64,000 bases of DNA from assembly GCA_937907415.1 (NCBI GenBank), contig CALCHY010000302.1:33916-97915 (forward strand). The letters are read 5' to 3'. The stretch is from an uncultured Trueperaceae bacterium (lineage in GTDB: Bacteria; Deinococcota; Deinococci; Deinococcales; Trueperaceae). The notes below the pieces were generated by a model. The model was not told the DNA's origin and did not search any database. It worked only from the letters and a program-made list of their open reading frames with translations. Each line of letters opens with the position of its first letter. The stretch's first letter is position 1. Of the stretch, positions 7,749-17,219 are shown piece by piece. The translations under genes were made by a program, and so were the position numbers.

Positions 7749-9834
7749 CGTAAGCGAGTTGCCTGGAGTCGGGGACATCCTGCGCCAACGCATCGTGACG
7801 GCCCTATCCCCTCAAGGCGGGGAGGACGACGCGGTGCGGCGCATCAACGAGGACCCGTACGTGCTCTTGAGCGTGCCCGGCATCGGCGCGCAACGCATCG
7901 TCCGGATCCTGTCGGAACGTTTCGCGGTCACCCCACCGGAGGTCATGCAGCGCATGGCAGAGCACCACAAGAGCCTGCCCGGCATCGCGCCGGCTACCCA
8001 CAACACCCAACTGACCAACAACGGAAGCGCCGTCGCGGAAGCCCCGCCCGCCGCCCCGGCTCGGTCTTGGGTTATCGAGCAGTTGCCCGGCGTAGGCTGG
8101 CGCCTGGCCGAACGTATAGAGAAGGTGCTGGGCGCCTCACCTGGCCCCAGCTTGCCGCCCTACACGCCTAGCGAAGTACGAGCGTACATAGAAGGCGACC
8201 CCTACCGCCTGCTGCGCGTGCCGGGCTTGGGCTTCACTCGAGTCGACCGGATCGCGCGCGAGTTCTTCAGCGTTGACCCAGATGATCCGCGCCGCCACCA
8301 GCACGCGAACGAGTACTTGGTGCGGCAAAGCACCGGGGTGCTTACGTTAGGCGAGTACCGTCGCCGCCGCGCCGCCATGGGTGTCGCTGACCAGAAACAC
8401 GAGCTCGCGGGCGTGCAGATGGACAACGGGTTCATCTGGGATGCTGATGAGTTGGAGGCCGAGCGGCGTTTGGCTAGGTGGGCGCTGGCCGCCTCGAGCG
8501 TAGCCGTGGAGCTGAAGCCGGTGCCCGAGCGTGTGGAGAGCGAGATGCTGGCGTTCGGGTTGAACGAGGAGCAACGCACCGCCTGCTGGGCGGGCTTGAA
8601 CCTCCCGGCGGTAGCTTTGACCGGCGGCGCCGGCACCGGTAAGACGACCACCATCGCCGCCCTCGCCAGCGTCGCTTCGCGCCGCGGGCTCAACGTCCAC
8701 GTCATGGCGTTCGCCGGCAAAGGCAGCGAACGCATCGCCGAGGCGCTGCGCGAGTTCGGACTCGAACCCGAGACCCAGGGGCCCTTCGGCAACACCGTCG
8801 AGGATCCGAACCGGTCATACACGTACTACGGGCGCGTCTTCGTCTCCACCATCCACCGCGGGCTGGCCGCTACCGGCTCCGGCGCCTTCGAGCTCGATGA
8901 GCTCGCGGCTGACATCGTGATCCTGGATGAGGCGAGCATGCTGCCGAACACGCTGTTGGCTGATGTTCTCGAGCGCATGCGGCCCGAGGCTCGCCTGATG
9001 CTGGTGGGGGACCCGCGCCAGCTGCCGCCCATCCAGTTCGGCGCCCCGTTCGAGGCGTTCATCGCCCTTGGGTTGCCGCACTACCAGCTGCTGAAGAACT
9101 ACCGGCAAGCTAACCAGGAGGGCATCTTCACCTTGGCGGAAGCCGTTCGCTCCAGGACCCCCGTGTCGCTCACGTCGCGCGCTGGGGTGCGGGCGCTGCT
9201 GGGGCCGGCCTTCGAGGACAATCTGCTGATGGCGGTGGAGGAGATCCGCGCATCCAGCGTCGGACACGACCTGCTCCGCTGGCAGGTGGTGTGCGCCTTG
9301 AACGTCACGCGCGAGCGCCTCAACGCGCTGCTGCAGGAGCGCCTCAACCCAGCCGGTGAGAAGCTGGCCACCTACCGCGAGTATCGTTCCGGTCTGGTGA
9401 TGGAGGTGCGTGAGGGTGACAAGGTGGTTGTGCAGCGCAACGATTACGAGCTCGGCATCTTCAACGGCCAGACCGGGATTGTTCTCGGGTGGGATGATGA
9501 TGAGGACGCTCTGATCGTCCGCATCGGTTCCTCGACGGTGCTCATTGCGCCGGACCTCGTGTCCGACCTGCTGCGCCTGGGTTACGCGATTACGACACAC
9601 AAAGCTCAGGGATCAGGGTTTTCAGCCGTGGCGGTTGCTGAGCCTGGGGTGGTGACTCTTCACCCGAACCGTTGGACTTACACGAGCATCACCCGCGCGA
9701 GCCAGCAGTTGTACATCATCAGTGCATTGAACGAGGGTTCGTGGTGGTCGATGGCGCTTCGGGAGCCGCCGCCGCAGCCGAGCTCGCTGGAGAAGCGCGC
9801 GCAATTCCTGCGTTTGCAGGCGCAAGATATATGA
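7729..9834 (+). CDS. recD2: RecD2-like SF1B DNA helicase
   Basis: A 701-residue 5'-3' helicase. The N-terminus holds helix-hairpin-helix repeats (ELPGVGDILRQRI, SVPGIGAQRIVRI, QLPGVGWRLAERI, RVPGLGFTRVDRI), as in RecD2. The motor follows: Walker A GGAGTGKTT near residue 298, motif II ILDEAS, motif III GDPRQLPP, motif IV YRQ, a short SH3-like insert (GDKVVVQRNDYELGIFNGQ) and the C-terminal UvrD_C_2 motif THKAQGSGF with TSITRASQQLY. The ATG at 7729 is preferred over an upstream TTG because of the leaderless -10 box. In Deinococcus RecD2 acts in DNA repair; here, near transfer and replication genes, a mobile-element role is also possible. Confidence 0.85.
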   Translation: MPRLITSVSELPGVGDILRQRIVTALSPQGGEDDAVRRINEDPYVLLSVPGIGAQRIVRILSERFAVTPPEVMQRMAEHHKSLPGIAPATHNTQLTNNGSAVAEAPPAAPARSWVIEQLPGVGWRLAERIEKVLGASPGPSLPPYTPSEVRAYIEGDPYRLLRVPGLGFTRVDRIAREFFSVDPDDPRRHQHANEYLVRQSTGVLTLGEYRRRRAAMGVADQKHELAGVQMDNGFIWDADELEAERRLARWALAASSVAVELKPVPERVESEMLAFGLNEEQRTACWAGLNLPAVALTGGAGTGKTTTIAALASVASRRGLNVHVMAFAGKGSERIAEALREFGLEPETQGPFGNTVEDPNRSYTYYGRVFVSTIHRGLAATGSGAFELDELAADIVILDEASMLPNTLLADVLERMRPEARLMLVGDPRQLPPIQFGAPFEAFIALGLPHYQLLKNYRQANQEGIFTLAEAVRSRTPVSLTSRAGVRALLGPAFEDNLLMAVEEIRASSVGHDLLRWQVVCALNVTRERLNALLQERLNPAGEKLATYREYRSGLVMEVREGDKVVVQRNDYELGIFNGQTGIVLGWDDDEDALIVRIGSSTVLIAPDLVSDLLRLGYAITTHKAQGSGFSAVAVAEPGVVTLHPNRWTYTSITRASQQLYIISALNEGSWWSMALREPPPQPSSLEKRAQFLRLQAQDI

Positions 9835-9868
9835 CCGATTTGCACAAACCCTATTGGCACGGGCTGCG

Positions 9869-12682
9869 TCAGTAGAGCGCCGCCTTCGGTAAGTAGGGAT
9901 TATTAACCGATTCGGGCAGCCTGAACTCATCCAGGCCACCTGAGGTTGAGCTTATATCTCCGCGGGCAACAATCGTTCCAATGAACGTGGGGACGCGGCC
10001 ATTAATCCTCACGCTCCCGCCGCTCCAGAGTATGGCGTGTTTTTCCTCACTGTTGCCTCCTAGCTCAATGTCGCCCTCGCTCATGAGTGCGGGTCCCTGG
10101 CCGGTAGGGTTAGCAAGGAGCTCACCGTCCATTCGGAACCCTTGGATGCTCACGACGGTGACATCTCCAATCAGCGTCCCTGTAATGTGATTAGTTAGGG
10201 ACCCTCCTATGATGATTGACCGCCCGGTATCGTTTCCAATGGTGCCACGAATCTCGATCCTTGACGTCTCATGACCAATCACGACGATCTCGGGGTAGGC
10301 GCCGTACAGAACGAGGGTTTCTCCGGCACCCAGGCAAATGACGCTACTGCCACCGCCCAACGCGAGTCCACATACGGCACCGATATCGGTAAATCCCGGG
10401 TCACCCAGTAAGTCAGCGACCACGCGGTCGCGTATCTCAAAGAAATTCACTAACGGAATCATCGGTGGCGGGGCGTCGCTGAAGCAGACACTCTGACGGA
10501 GCCTGCACTGCTGGCCAGCTTCAGCTTTGAATCCCGCTACCATGTCGGCGTTGGGCGCGTCGATTGATCCACCCGCCCACAGGTTTACTGCGAACAGAAG
10601 CCGGCCACCAATATCGATGTCGTGGGCTGCTATTAAGCCGTGTTCGAATGTGGGGTCCTTTTCCCACGTGAACGCCGAAATAAAGGCCTGTTCGCTAGCG
10701 GTCGCGCCAAGGTTATCGGTGATGGTGAGGGTGGGGGAGTACAGACCGGGGTGCTCGTACGTGTGAGTTATGACCGTGCCGCTGCCCGTTGTTCCATCTC
10801 CTAAGTCCCAGTCGTAGGAGGTGATGGTTCCGTCTGGGTCGCTAGAGGCGCTGGCATCAAAAGTGACCTCGAGCGGGGCTTCGCCGTCGTTTGTGGTCGT
10901 GGTGAATGCTGCAGTGGGCGCCTGGTTGGGCGGGCTGACCATTACCTGCCTGCTTGTAACGTCGGCCGCTCCTGCGTCATCCGTGACAGTGAGGGTAATG
11001 GTATGCGCTCCCGGTGAATTGAATGTGTGGGAGGTGGTCACGCCAGTTCCTGCTGTCTCGTCGCCGAAATTCCACTCGTAAGAGGTGATGATTCCGTCGG
11101 GGTCATTCGAGGCGGCGGCGTTCAGGTAGACGGTTAACGGCGCGCGGCCAGTCTCGGGAGCCATTGTGAACGCGCTGGTTGGCGGGTGATTAACGGCTGG
11201 GCTCGTTACGGTGAGCATCTTCGTGGCCTGGCTGCTTGTACCGTCGTCGTCAGTAACGGTAAGGGTGATGGTGTAGGTTCCTGCCTCAACGTAAGTGTGG
11301 TTGCCGGTCACTCCGGTCGCCATGCCACCGTCACCAAACGCCCAGGCGTAAGTAGTGATAGTGCCGTCTGGATCACTGGAGGCGCTGGCATCGAGCTCGA
11401 CGGCCAGAGGGGCTTCGCCGGTATCAGGAGTCATGGCGAACGTGGCAACTGGAGCCTCGTTTTCGGCTGCTGCCGGCATGACCTGCAGGGTGGCGTTGCT
11501 TGTGGCTGTCTCTCCTTGGTTATCGGTAATCACGAGGGTGATGGTGTAGGTACCAGTCTCAAGGTAGGTGTGGTTGGCGGTTACCCCGTTCGCCGTGCCG
11601 CCGTCCCCGAAGTCCCAGTCAAAAGTGGTGATCCAGCCGTCAGGGTCGGTCGACTCGGTAGCGTCGGCCACTATCGTTAATGGCGCTTCGCCTTCCGGCG
11701 GGGTGAGGCTGAACGTTGCAGTGGGGCGTTCATTTCCCTCGCGCACGGCAGTAATATCGATGCCCTTGGCATGTTGGCTCGTAACTCCTTTGTCGTCGGT
11801 GACGGTGAGTGTAATCGTGTACTCACCCGCTGCTTCGTACATGTGGTTGACCACTTGGCCGCTGCCGGTTTCTCCGTCACCGAACTCCCAGTCGAAATTA
11901 GTGATTGTCCCGTCTGGGTCGTGGGAAGTCGTGGCGTCAAACTTAACGGCCAGCGGAGCCTCGCCACCTTCGGGCGAGAGGCTAAACATAGCGACTGGCG
12001 ATTCGTTGTCTTGGCCTGGTGCACTGACTATTACGGTTGTGGTCTGTTGAGCGGTGGCGCCATCGTTGTCAGTGATTGTGAGCGTGACGGTGTAGTTTCC
12101 GGGCTTTCCGTACAGGTGACTCACCATCAGGCCACTATCGCCGAGCCCGTCGCCGAACTCCCAGGCGTATGCGGTGATCGACCCATCGGGGTCGTGCGAC
12201 ATGCTGGCGTCAAACACCACAGTGAGTGGAGCTGGTCCCGATGCTGGGGTAGCCGTGAACTCCGCCATGGGGGGTAGGTTCTCGGGCGCAGGATCCGAGG
12301 ACTCCTTGGGTTCCGTGACAGTGACGGAAGCTTTGCGCTGGTCAGTACCGCCCTTGTCGTTGGTAACAGTCAGCTCTATTGTGTATTCGCCGGTTGTCGT
12401 GTAGGTGTGTGTTGCCGTCACTCCGCTGCTCTTAGCGCCGTCACCGAACTTCCAAGAGTAGCTAGTTATGCGTCCATTCCGGGTGTTAGATTCGCCAGCG
12501 TCGACCTCTACCTTAAGGGGCGCTGCGCCTTCCGTTGGTGTGAGCGTAAACGCCGCCACCGGCGATTCAGGTGGCACATCCCCCGCGCTTTCGCCTCCGC
12601 ATGCAACAAGCGCTACTGTGACAATCGCAGTTAGAACGAGGCGCGTTACGCGCCAGTCGGACGATCCCCCGAAACGTTTCAT
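9869..12682 (-). CDS. Lipoprotein with seven PKD domains and a beta-helix-like C-terminus
   Basis: A 937-residue surface protein. The N-terminus ends in a lipobox (LVAC, Cys near residue 28). Seven PKD repeats follow (about residues 40-650), each with APLxV and FGDG-type signatures such as WKFGDG, WEFGDG and WDFGDG; the sixth has NFGDE and the seventh DLGDG. The C-terminal 280 residues are Gly/Ile-rich with repeated short strands (IEIRGTIGND, SIIIGGSLTNHITG) and resemble the bactofilin- or adhesin-like beta-helices used for display. PKD arrays usually act as stalks in adhesins and proteases. The gene is monocistronic, convergent with the helicase gene, with its own TGATAGGTT promoter. Its codon bias is milder than that of its neighbours. 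Confidence 0.8.
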   Translation of the reverse strand: MKRFGGSSDWRVTRLVLTAIVTVALVACGGESAGDVPPESPVAAFTLTPTEGAAPLKVEVDAGESNTRNGRITSYSWKFGDGAKSSGVTATHTYTTTGEYTIELTVTNDKGGTDQRKASVTVTEPKESSDPAPENLPPMAEFTATPASGPAPLTVVFDASMSHDPDGSITAYAWEFGDGLGDSGLMVSHLYGKPGNYTVTLTITDNDGATAQQTTTVIVSAPGQDNESPVAMFSLSPEGGEAPLAVKFDATTSHDPDGTITNFDWEFGDGETGSGQVVNHMYEAAGEYTITLTVTDDKGVTSQHAKGIDITAVREGNERPTATFSLTPPEGEAPLTIVADATESTDPDGWITTFDWDFGDGGTANGVTANHTYLETGTYTITLVITDNQGETATSNATLQVMPAAAENEAPVATFAMTPDTGEAPLAVELDASASSDPDGTITTYAWAFGDGGMATGVTGNHTYVEAGTYTITLTVTDDDGTSSQATKMLTVTSPAVNHPPTSAFTMAPETGRAPLTVYLNAAASNDPDGIITSYEWNFGDETAGTGVTTSHTFNSPGAHTITLTVTDDAGAADVTSRQVMVSPPNQAPTAAFTTTTNDGEAPLEVTFDASASSDPDGTITSYDWDLGDGTTGSGTVITHTYEHPGLYSPTLTITDNLGATASEQAFISAFTWEKDPTFEHGLIAAHDIDIGGRLLFAVNLWAGGSIDAPNADMVAGFKAEAGQQCRLRQSVCFSDAPPPMIPLVNFFEIRDRVVADLLGDPGFTDIGAVCGLALGGGSSVICLGAGETLVLYGAYPEIVVIGHETSRIEIRGTIGNDTGRSIIIGGSLTNHITGTLIGDVTVVSIQGFRMDGELLANPTGQGPALMSEGDIELGGNSEEKHAILWSGGSVRINGRVPTFIGTIVARGDISSTSGGLDEFRLPESVNNPYLPKAALY

Positions 12683-12690
12683 GGTCGCTC

Positions 12691-12699
12691 AACCTATCA
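12691..12699 (-). promoter_or_regulatory. Extended -10 promoter of the PKD lipoprotein gene
   Basis: The minus strand reads TGATAGGTT, with TAGGTT ending 8 nt before the ATG at 12682, giving a leaderless or near-leaderless transcript. Confidence 0.5.
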
Positions 12700-12843
12700 A
12701 ACCGACAATAACAGCGAACTTACGTGCGCGAGGGCCTGGGGCACAGCATGCCGTGAGCGTCGCATGGTGGGCAGGCGTTGGCGGGGCCGAAACCGGCGCT
12801 TCCGCAGCCCATGGCCTGCTGCGACCGTCCTGTGGCTATCGTG

Positions 12844-13668
12844 CTACTGGAAGATGTGTTGGTACTCGAGGGGGACGCTGTCGATGATGTCCTGCGGCCA
12901 GGGGCTGGAGGCCGGTTGTCCGGTGGGCATGCCGCCCACGAATGCCGCTGACTCTATGGAAGCCTCGGCTTTCGTCGGGTCGGGTCGGCTCGGGTCGGGT
13001 CGGATCTGGTCGGGTCGCGGCTCGGCGCTTGGGTACTCGATTGGGATGCTGTTGGGCACTTGGGGGGCGGCCTGGTGCTGGACGATGCCGTCTTCGCCGC
13101 GCGGTCCACGCGGTCCGACCGGCCCGCGCTCGCCCTGCGGTCCCATTGGGCCAACCGCGCCCGACTCGCCTTGTGGTCCTTGCGGCCCAGCCGGGCCCAC
13201 GAGCATGCCGCTCTCGAATGCGGCCACGAGGTTCTCTAGCTGGAAGGAGAGTGTGTTGAGTCGCGTGTCGTACGCGGAGAACCGGGCGGCCGCGAAGCCC
13301 TCCCACTCGTCGAGCGCGGCTTCGAGTTCGGCGATCGTCTCTTCGATGGCCGTGAGTTGCTCGGTAGCGAGGGCGGTGTCGTGGGCGCTAGCTCGTTCGT
13401 TTAGGAACGCTTGGTTCACTAGGTCGACGAGGCGTGAGAGGATGAGGCTCATCTCGAAGCGGTCGATGGGGTGTTCGCCTTGGAAGCTGTTGTCGGGGAA
13501 GCCGACCATGAGCCCAAGGCGGGTGGAGCGTTCGACGGCGTTCTGGGCCCAGTGGCCTTGGGGTACGTCGCGGAACATGGGGCCTTGGGCGGTGGCTGTG
13601 GCGCCGATCAGCAGGGTGGCGCCGGCTGCCATGGCCAGCAAAGGTCGAGGGGCGCGGAGTCTTAACAT
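12844..13668 (-). CDS. S-layer-homology protein with collagen-like Gly-X-Y repeats
   Basis: A 274-residue exported surface protein. A signal peptide ([20 protein letters not shown]) is followed by one SLH domain ([19 protein letters not shown]... near residues 30-85) that would bind secondary cell-wall polymer. A coiled-coil-like helix follows ([18 protein letters not shown]), then about a dozen collagen-type triplets ([23 protein letters not shown]). The tail is rich in RPD repeats ([11 protein letters not shown]). The start ATG 13668 lies six bases after TAGGCT and also overlaps the stop of the upstream gene (TGATG). SLH plus coiled coil is common in Deinococcota envelopes; the collagen-like segment is less usual and suggests a trimeric stalk. 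Confidence 0.8.
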   Translation of the reverse strand: MLRLRAPRPLLAMAAGATLLIGATATAQGPMFRDVPQGHWAQNAVERSTRLGLMVGFPDNSFQGEHPIDRFEMSLILSRLVDLVNQAFLNERASAHDTALATEQLTAIEETIAELEAALDEWEGFAAARFSAYDTRLNTLSFQLENLVAAFESGMLVGPAGPQGPQGESGAVGPMGPQGERGPVGPRGPRGEDGIVQHQAAPQVPNSIPIEYPSAEPRPDQIRPDPSRPDPTKAEASIESAAFVGGMPTGQPASSPWPQDIIDSVPLEYQHIFQ

Positions 13669-15338
13669 CACCCCAGCCTATCACTTTTTTGTGTTCCGGC
13701 TGATTGCGTGCGGGTGGTCTTCTTGAGGCCCGTGGCGGCGTCGAGTTCGGCCACTAGCGCCCACACGAACGCATCGTCTGCAGGTCGGTTGTCCTTGCCG
13801 CCTCGAGCACGCCGGAGGGCTTGGTCACGTTGCTCTGGGGTCAGCGTGCTCCACGCCTGCAGTCGCCGCCCGTCCCGTCTGTAGATCTCCATGAGCTTTC
13901 CGCTGAGGAGCTGGAACGCGGCTCCTGTCAGGCCGGTCGCCGCATCGGGAGCGGGGATCTCGGTCTCGCTTCGCTCGGGTTGAGCAGGGGTTAGCTCGTC
14001 TGTGCTGATGTTGACGTCGGTCGCGGTGAGTTCGTCGAGCTTCTTCTTGTAGGCGTCGAAGGCGAGTCTGTCAGCGGTCTCAGGGTCGTGGCCGGCGTCG
14101 AGCGCGGCCTCGAACGCCTTCTCCTCGGCTTGCTTGGCGATTATGCGGCGCTGCTCGACGGCTTTCCTTGCCCCAGAGGCGTTCGTGCTTGTCTCCACGT
14201 GGGTTAGGCCAGCTGCAAGGTCGAGCTCTTCCTTGAGCACCGTACTGAACGCTTTGGGTTCGTGTGGGTTTTTCTTGCGTTCTTGAGCACGGCGGAACGC
14301 CGCGTCCTGCTGTTCGGTGTTGAGGTCGTTCCAAGCTCTGCTGCGGCGACGGTCGTCGGTGAGGAGGTGAGGGAGGAGCGCCTTGAAGGTCGCGCGGATC
14401 TTCGGGTCTAGGCCTTTCCCTTCCCCTTGAGTAGTAGTTATGGGCTCCGCGGGCCTGGGTGCGGTCGCGGGCCCCGCGCTACTACTCTTCTTGGAGAGAG
14501 TCTTCTTCTCAACCGTGTTCTTAGGGACAGTCTTCTTAGCTGCTGGTTTTCCGGGTGCGGGTTTTCCGGGTGCGGATTTCCCGGGTGCGGGTTTTCCGGG
14601 TACGGCTTCGACGGGTGCTGATTTTCCGGGTGCGGTAATGAGGGCTAGGTTCTTCTCGCGGTCGGGGTCTTCTTCGGTCCCGATGCGGTAGTCGGCGACC
14701 AGATAGTTGCCGTTGCCGAACTGCCCATTGGCTTTGCGCTGTTGCTCGAGGCGCACCACGTAGCCGGCGGCGATCAGTTCGTCGAGACCGGTGCTGATGC
14801 TGTCGACGCGGTCAGTGGCGAAGTTTTGTAGGTACTCTTCGCTGAAGTTCCAGCCTGGGGGGAAGCTGAGCATGGTGGCCAGGAGGCCGATGGCTTTGCC
14901 GCTGACTTCGGGGGCGCGCACGGTGGCGTTGCGGATCTTTACGAAGCGGCGGTCGGTGAGGATCTGGAGGTTCCTACCGCCTGTGGGGTCGGCGGCGTTC
15001 ACGGCTTCCGGGTCCAGCAGCTTTTGGGTGAGGGGGTTTCCGTGCGGGTAGTCGTAGACGTCGTAGTTGCTACGGCCGTAGTGACCCCGCTCACCTCGCT
15101 GCTGTCCGTGGTCGACGACGTAACCGGCTTCGGTGAGCTCCTTGAGGCCGCTGTCGAGAGCGCCCCTGCGTTCGGTCATGAGCTTGCGTAGGTGCTTCTT
15201 GTGGAAGACCCAGCCGTCGTCGAAGCTCAGCATGAGGACGAGGATGCCTTTGGCCTTGAAGCTGGTGCGCGGGTCGCGGACCGATACGTTGCTGGCGGTC
15301 GTGAAGTGGTCGCGCGGGGGGACGCGGAAGGTGCTCAT
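13668..15338 (-). CDS. Replication initiator-like protein with duplicated winged helices
   Basis: A 556-residue protein with an internal tandem duplication. Residues about 15-100 and 125-215 each read as a winged helix ([16 protein letters not shown]... and [16 protein letters not shown]..., each followed by a GLKEL/GLDEL helix, an AGYVV strand and a NY-V-DY end). This layout is typical of plasmid and phage replication initiators and replisome organisers. A low-complexity linker of PGK(S/P)AP repeats (about 235-265) leads to a C-terminal region with two related helical segments ([36 protein letters not shown]) that also look duplicated. The start ATG 15338 has GGAG six nt upstream. The inverted repeat at 15440-15484, just upstream, is a plausible origin or operator. 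Confidence 0.6.
   Translation of the reverse strand: MSTFRVPPRDHFTTASNVSVRDPRTSFKAKGILVLMLSFDDGWVFHKKHLRKLMTERRGALDSGLKELTEAGYVVDHGQQRGERGHYGRSNYDVYDYPHGNPLTQKLLDPEAVNAADPTGGRNLQILTDRRFVKIRNATVRAPEVSGKAIGLLATMLSFPPGWNFSEEYLQNFATDRVDSISTGLDELIAAGYVVRLEQQRKANGQFGNGNYLVADYRIGTEEDPDREKNLALITAPGKSAPVEAVPGKPAPGKSAPGKPAPGKPAAKKTVPKNTVEKKTLSKKSSSAGPATAPRPAEPITTTQGEGKGLDPKIRATFKALLPHLLTDDRRRSRAWNDLNTEQQDAAFRRAQERKKNPHEPKAFSTVLKEELDLAAGLTHVETSTNASGARKAVEQRRIIAKQAEEKAFEAALDAGHDPETADRLAFDAYKKKLDELTATDVNISTDELTPAQPERSETEIPAPDAATGLTGAAFQLLSGKLMEIYRRDGRRLQAWSTLTPEQRDQALRRARGGKDNRPADDAFVWALVAELDAATGLKKTTRTQSAGTQKSDRLG
13675..13683 (-). promoter_or_regulatory. Internal extended -10 before the SLH gene
   Basis: TGATAGGCT on the minus strand ends six bases before ATG 13668. 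It lies inside the last codons of the replication gene, so it could let the SLH gene be expressed independently. Confidence 0.45.
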
Positions 15339-15421
15339 CCGCGGCTCCGGGTGCGTGCTCGCCAGGTCACTGGCGAGGGGTCAAATGTGGCAGATTGCAT
15401 GTCTGCGTCGGGCTTTTGAGG

Positions 15422-15484
15422 TTGCAAAGACTACCCGAATTGCGCTAGAATGTCCTTGGAGAAGGCGCGGGTATTCTAGCGCAA
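15422..15484. promoter_or_regulatory. Inverted repeat with two facing TAGAAT boxes
   Basis: A perfect 12-bp inverted repeat (TTGCGCTAGAAT at 15440-15451, its complement at 15473-15484) has a 21-nt spacer. Each arm contains TAGAAT on its own strand, pointing inward. The plus-strand copy has TTGCAA 18 bp upstream (15422-15427), making a reasonable promoter into the structured region at 15.5-15.9 kb. The minus-strand copy faces the replication gene at 15338. It may be an autoregulatory operator or part of a replication origin. Confidence 0.5.
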
Positions 15485-15496
15485 CCTGATCTGGTC

Positions 15497-15890
15497 CCCT
15501 CGGTTCCCGCCGGGGGGATCGGTCTTTTGGCTCCCTGCTCGTCGCGGCTGTCCGCTCAAGGCCAGGGCCTCAGCCGGTCGTGCCGAGGTCCTCTATCAGC
15601 CCCTCCCTTCCTAGAGTGCCCTTACGAACCTATGTGACGGGCGCTAATTGGCGCCGCTCCCCTCGGGAATGTTCACGACCGGCTCCAACCCCGTGGGGTT
15701 GCGGTGGGGATCTTCGGCGCTTTACCTTTCGCCAGCATGATCCCCGCCTTCCAGGGTCCGGGACTGAGGAAGCATCCCGGAGTGGGTCTTAAGCGACCTA
15801 TCGTGAACCGAGCAACCATCGGTTGCTGACCCTGGTCAACCCAGCTCTACTCCTTCCAAGCTCCGCCCTTCAGGGCGGGGTAGTTGACGG
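15497..15890 (+). mobile_element. Remnant with IS200/IS605-like right end and structured RNA
   Basis: No credible protein is encoded here. The stretch is full of hairpins: CCCCTCGG/CCGGGGGG near 15497 followed by TCTTTT, GGGCGC/GCGCC near 15637, CAACCCC/GGGGTTG near 15700, and GAGCAACC/GGTTGCT near 15815. It ends in a strong stem (CTCCGCCCT / AGGGCGGGG, 15861-15880) followed by TAGTTGAC. That end resembles IS200/IS605-type right ends, comparable to the one after tnpB at 37.4 kb. It may be a tnpB-less remnant or stand-alone omega-RNA-like locus. Homology has to be tested; this is pattern recognition only. Confidence 0.4.
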
Positions 15891-16302
15891 TCTCGGGGCT
15901 CCCAGTTGTTAACCCCACACTAAAGCTAACACAAACCGGGCATGCGCCCGGTCTCTATCTGTGATTACTTTCGGATAACGCCGAGCCTCACGGCAATCTG
16001 GGTCGCGAACGGGCTAGGGGTCCCTTGCGGGGCCGTGGCGGGGCGGGCTCCATTTGGGAATAGTACAGCCATAACAGGCCGCCCGCAAAAACAGGCGCTC
16101 TGTATATACATTCAGGGAGCATGCAGGGCGCTGGGTTAGCGGCGGCGCTCTTGGGGCCATCTTCGGCCCCGCTGTTATCATTGCCTGATTGCTATGACGG
16201 GATCGGCACGCGGCGCACTCGCGCAAGCTGGGACTTGGCGATTATGCTGTCGTGGGCAGGATGAGCGCTCTTCTATGCCAAGACAGCCGGAACATGGAAG
16301 CC
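15891..16302. other. Intergenic stretch without a supportable gene
   Basis: About 400 bp before thyX show no ORF with convincing composition or start signal. One stem, GGGGCC/GGCCCC with a 6-nt loop near 16154-16171, may be a weak terminator. Confidence 0.4.
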
Positions 16303-16311
16303 TGATAATAT
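16303..16311 (+). promoter_or_regulatory. Leaderless extended -10 of thyX
   Basis: TGATAATAT (TGn plus TAATAT) is followed by GAGGGC and ATG 16318, again six bases. The GAGGG would be too close to serve as a normal ribosome site. Confidence 0.6.
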
Positions 16312-16317
16312 GAGGGC

Positions 16318-17196
16318 ATGAGTGAGTTTCCTTCTGTTGAATCGAAGCCGACTGTTGGGCAGGTCGTACCCGTCTTGGATCATGGGTTCGTGCGCCTGGT
16401 GGATTACATGGGGGATGACCGGCGGGTGGTGGAGTCGGCGCGCGTCTCGTACGGCGACGGCACCAAGAGCGTGCGCGAGGCCGCGCAGCTGATCGACTAC
16501 CTGCTGCGTAATGACCACACGAGCCCGTTCGAGCAGGTGGTGTTCACCTTCCAGTTGAAGATGCCGGTCTTCGTGGCCCGGCAGTGGATCCGGCACCGCA
16601 TGGCGCGCCTGAACGAGGTGAGCGGCCGCTACAGCGTGCTCCCGAGTGAGATGTACGCGCCGGAGCCTCAGCGGGTGCAGGCGCAGTCGAGCAGCAACAA
16701 GCAGGGCTCGGCCGAGGTGTTGGCGCCCGAAGCCAACGCGCGTGTGCGCGAGGTGCTCGAGGCGGGGCAGGGGAGAGCGTACGAGGAGTACGAGGAGCTC
16801 TTGGAGCTGGGCGTTGCGCGGGAGCTCGCGCGCGTGAACCTGCCTTTGTCGCTCTACACCGAGATGTACTGGCAGATGGACCTCAACAACTTGTTCCGCT
16901 TCCTGCGGCTGCGGTTGGATGAGCATGCGCAGTGGGAGATCCGGGTGTTTGCGGAGGCGATCGCGGGGCTCGTGAAGCAGGTGGTGCCGGCGTCGTGGGC
17001 GGCGATGGAGGAGCATGTGCTGCGCGGCCGGCGCCTGTCGGGTACCGAGCTCGAGGTGGTGCGTGAGGCGCTGGACCTGGATCGGTTGATGGCGGCGCTG
17101 GCGGCGAGCGGCCTGCGCAGGTCGCGGCGCCAGGAGCTCTTGGGGAAGCTGGGGCTCGAGGAGCCCGAGGTCGGGGTGGCGTCCGCCGCGGACTGA
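16318..17196 (+). CDS. thyX: Flavin-dependent thymidylate synthase ThyX
   Basis: A 292-residue ThyX, which makes dTMP from dUMP using FAD, NADPH and methylene-tetrahydrofolate. The signature is intact: RQWIRHRMARLNEVSGRYS (the RHR..N..S.RY ThyX motif near residues 96-114). Preceding it are TSPFEQVVFTFQLKMPVFV and, at the C-terminus, LNNLFRFLRLRLDEHAQWEIR, both typical. Length is a little above the usual 220-260 because of terminal extensions. The gene is monocistronic with a leaderless promoter and is followed by a mini-element carrying a terminator-like stem. ThyX is a chromosomal gene in many Deinococcota but is also carried by large phages and plasmids. Confidence 0.93.
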   Translation: MSEFPSVESKPTVGQVVPVLDHGFVRLVDYMGDDRRVVESARVSYGDGTKSVREAAQLIDYLLRNDHTSPFEQVVFTFQLKMPVFVARQWIRHRMARLNEVSGRYSVLPSEMYAPEPQRVQAQSSSNKQGSAEVLAPEANARVREVLEAGQGRAYEEYEELLELGVARELARVNLPLSLYTEMYWQMDLNNLFRFLRLRLDEHAQWEIRVFAEAIAGLVKQVVPASWAAMEEHVLRGRRLSGTELEVVREALDLDRLMAALAASGLRRSRRQELLGKLGLEEPEVGVASAAD

Positions 17197-17219
17197 CCCT
17201 CTTGTTGCCAGGTCATTTA

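Noticed and set aside
9860..12900. Several long open frames on the plus strand opposite the PKD lipoprotein gene
   Set aside because: They are the antisense image of the seven PKD repeats and show no ribosome sites or family motifs.
12970..13020. GGGTCGGGTCGG tandem pattern as possible iterons or telomere-like repeats
   Set aside because: It encodes the RPD-rich tail of the SLH protein in frame, so the protein repeat explains it.
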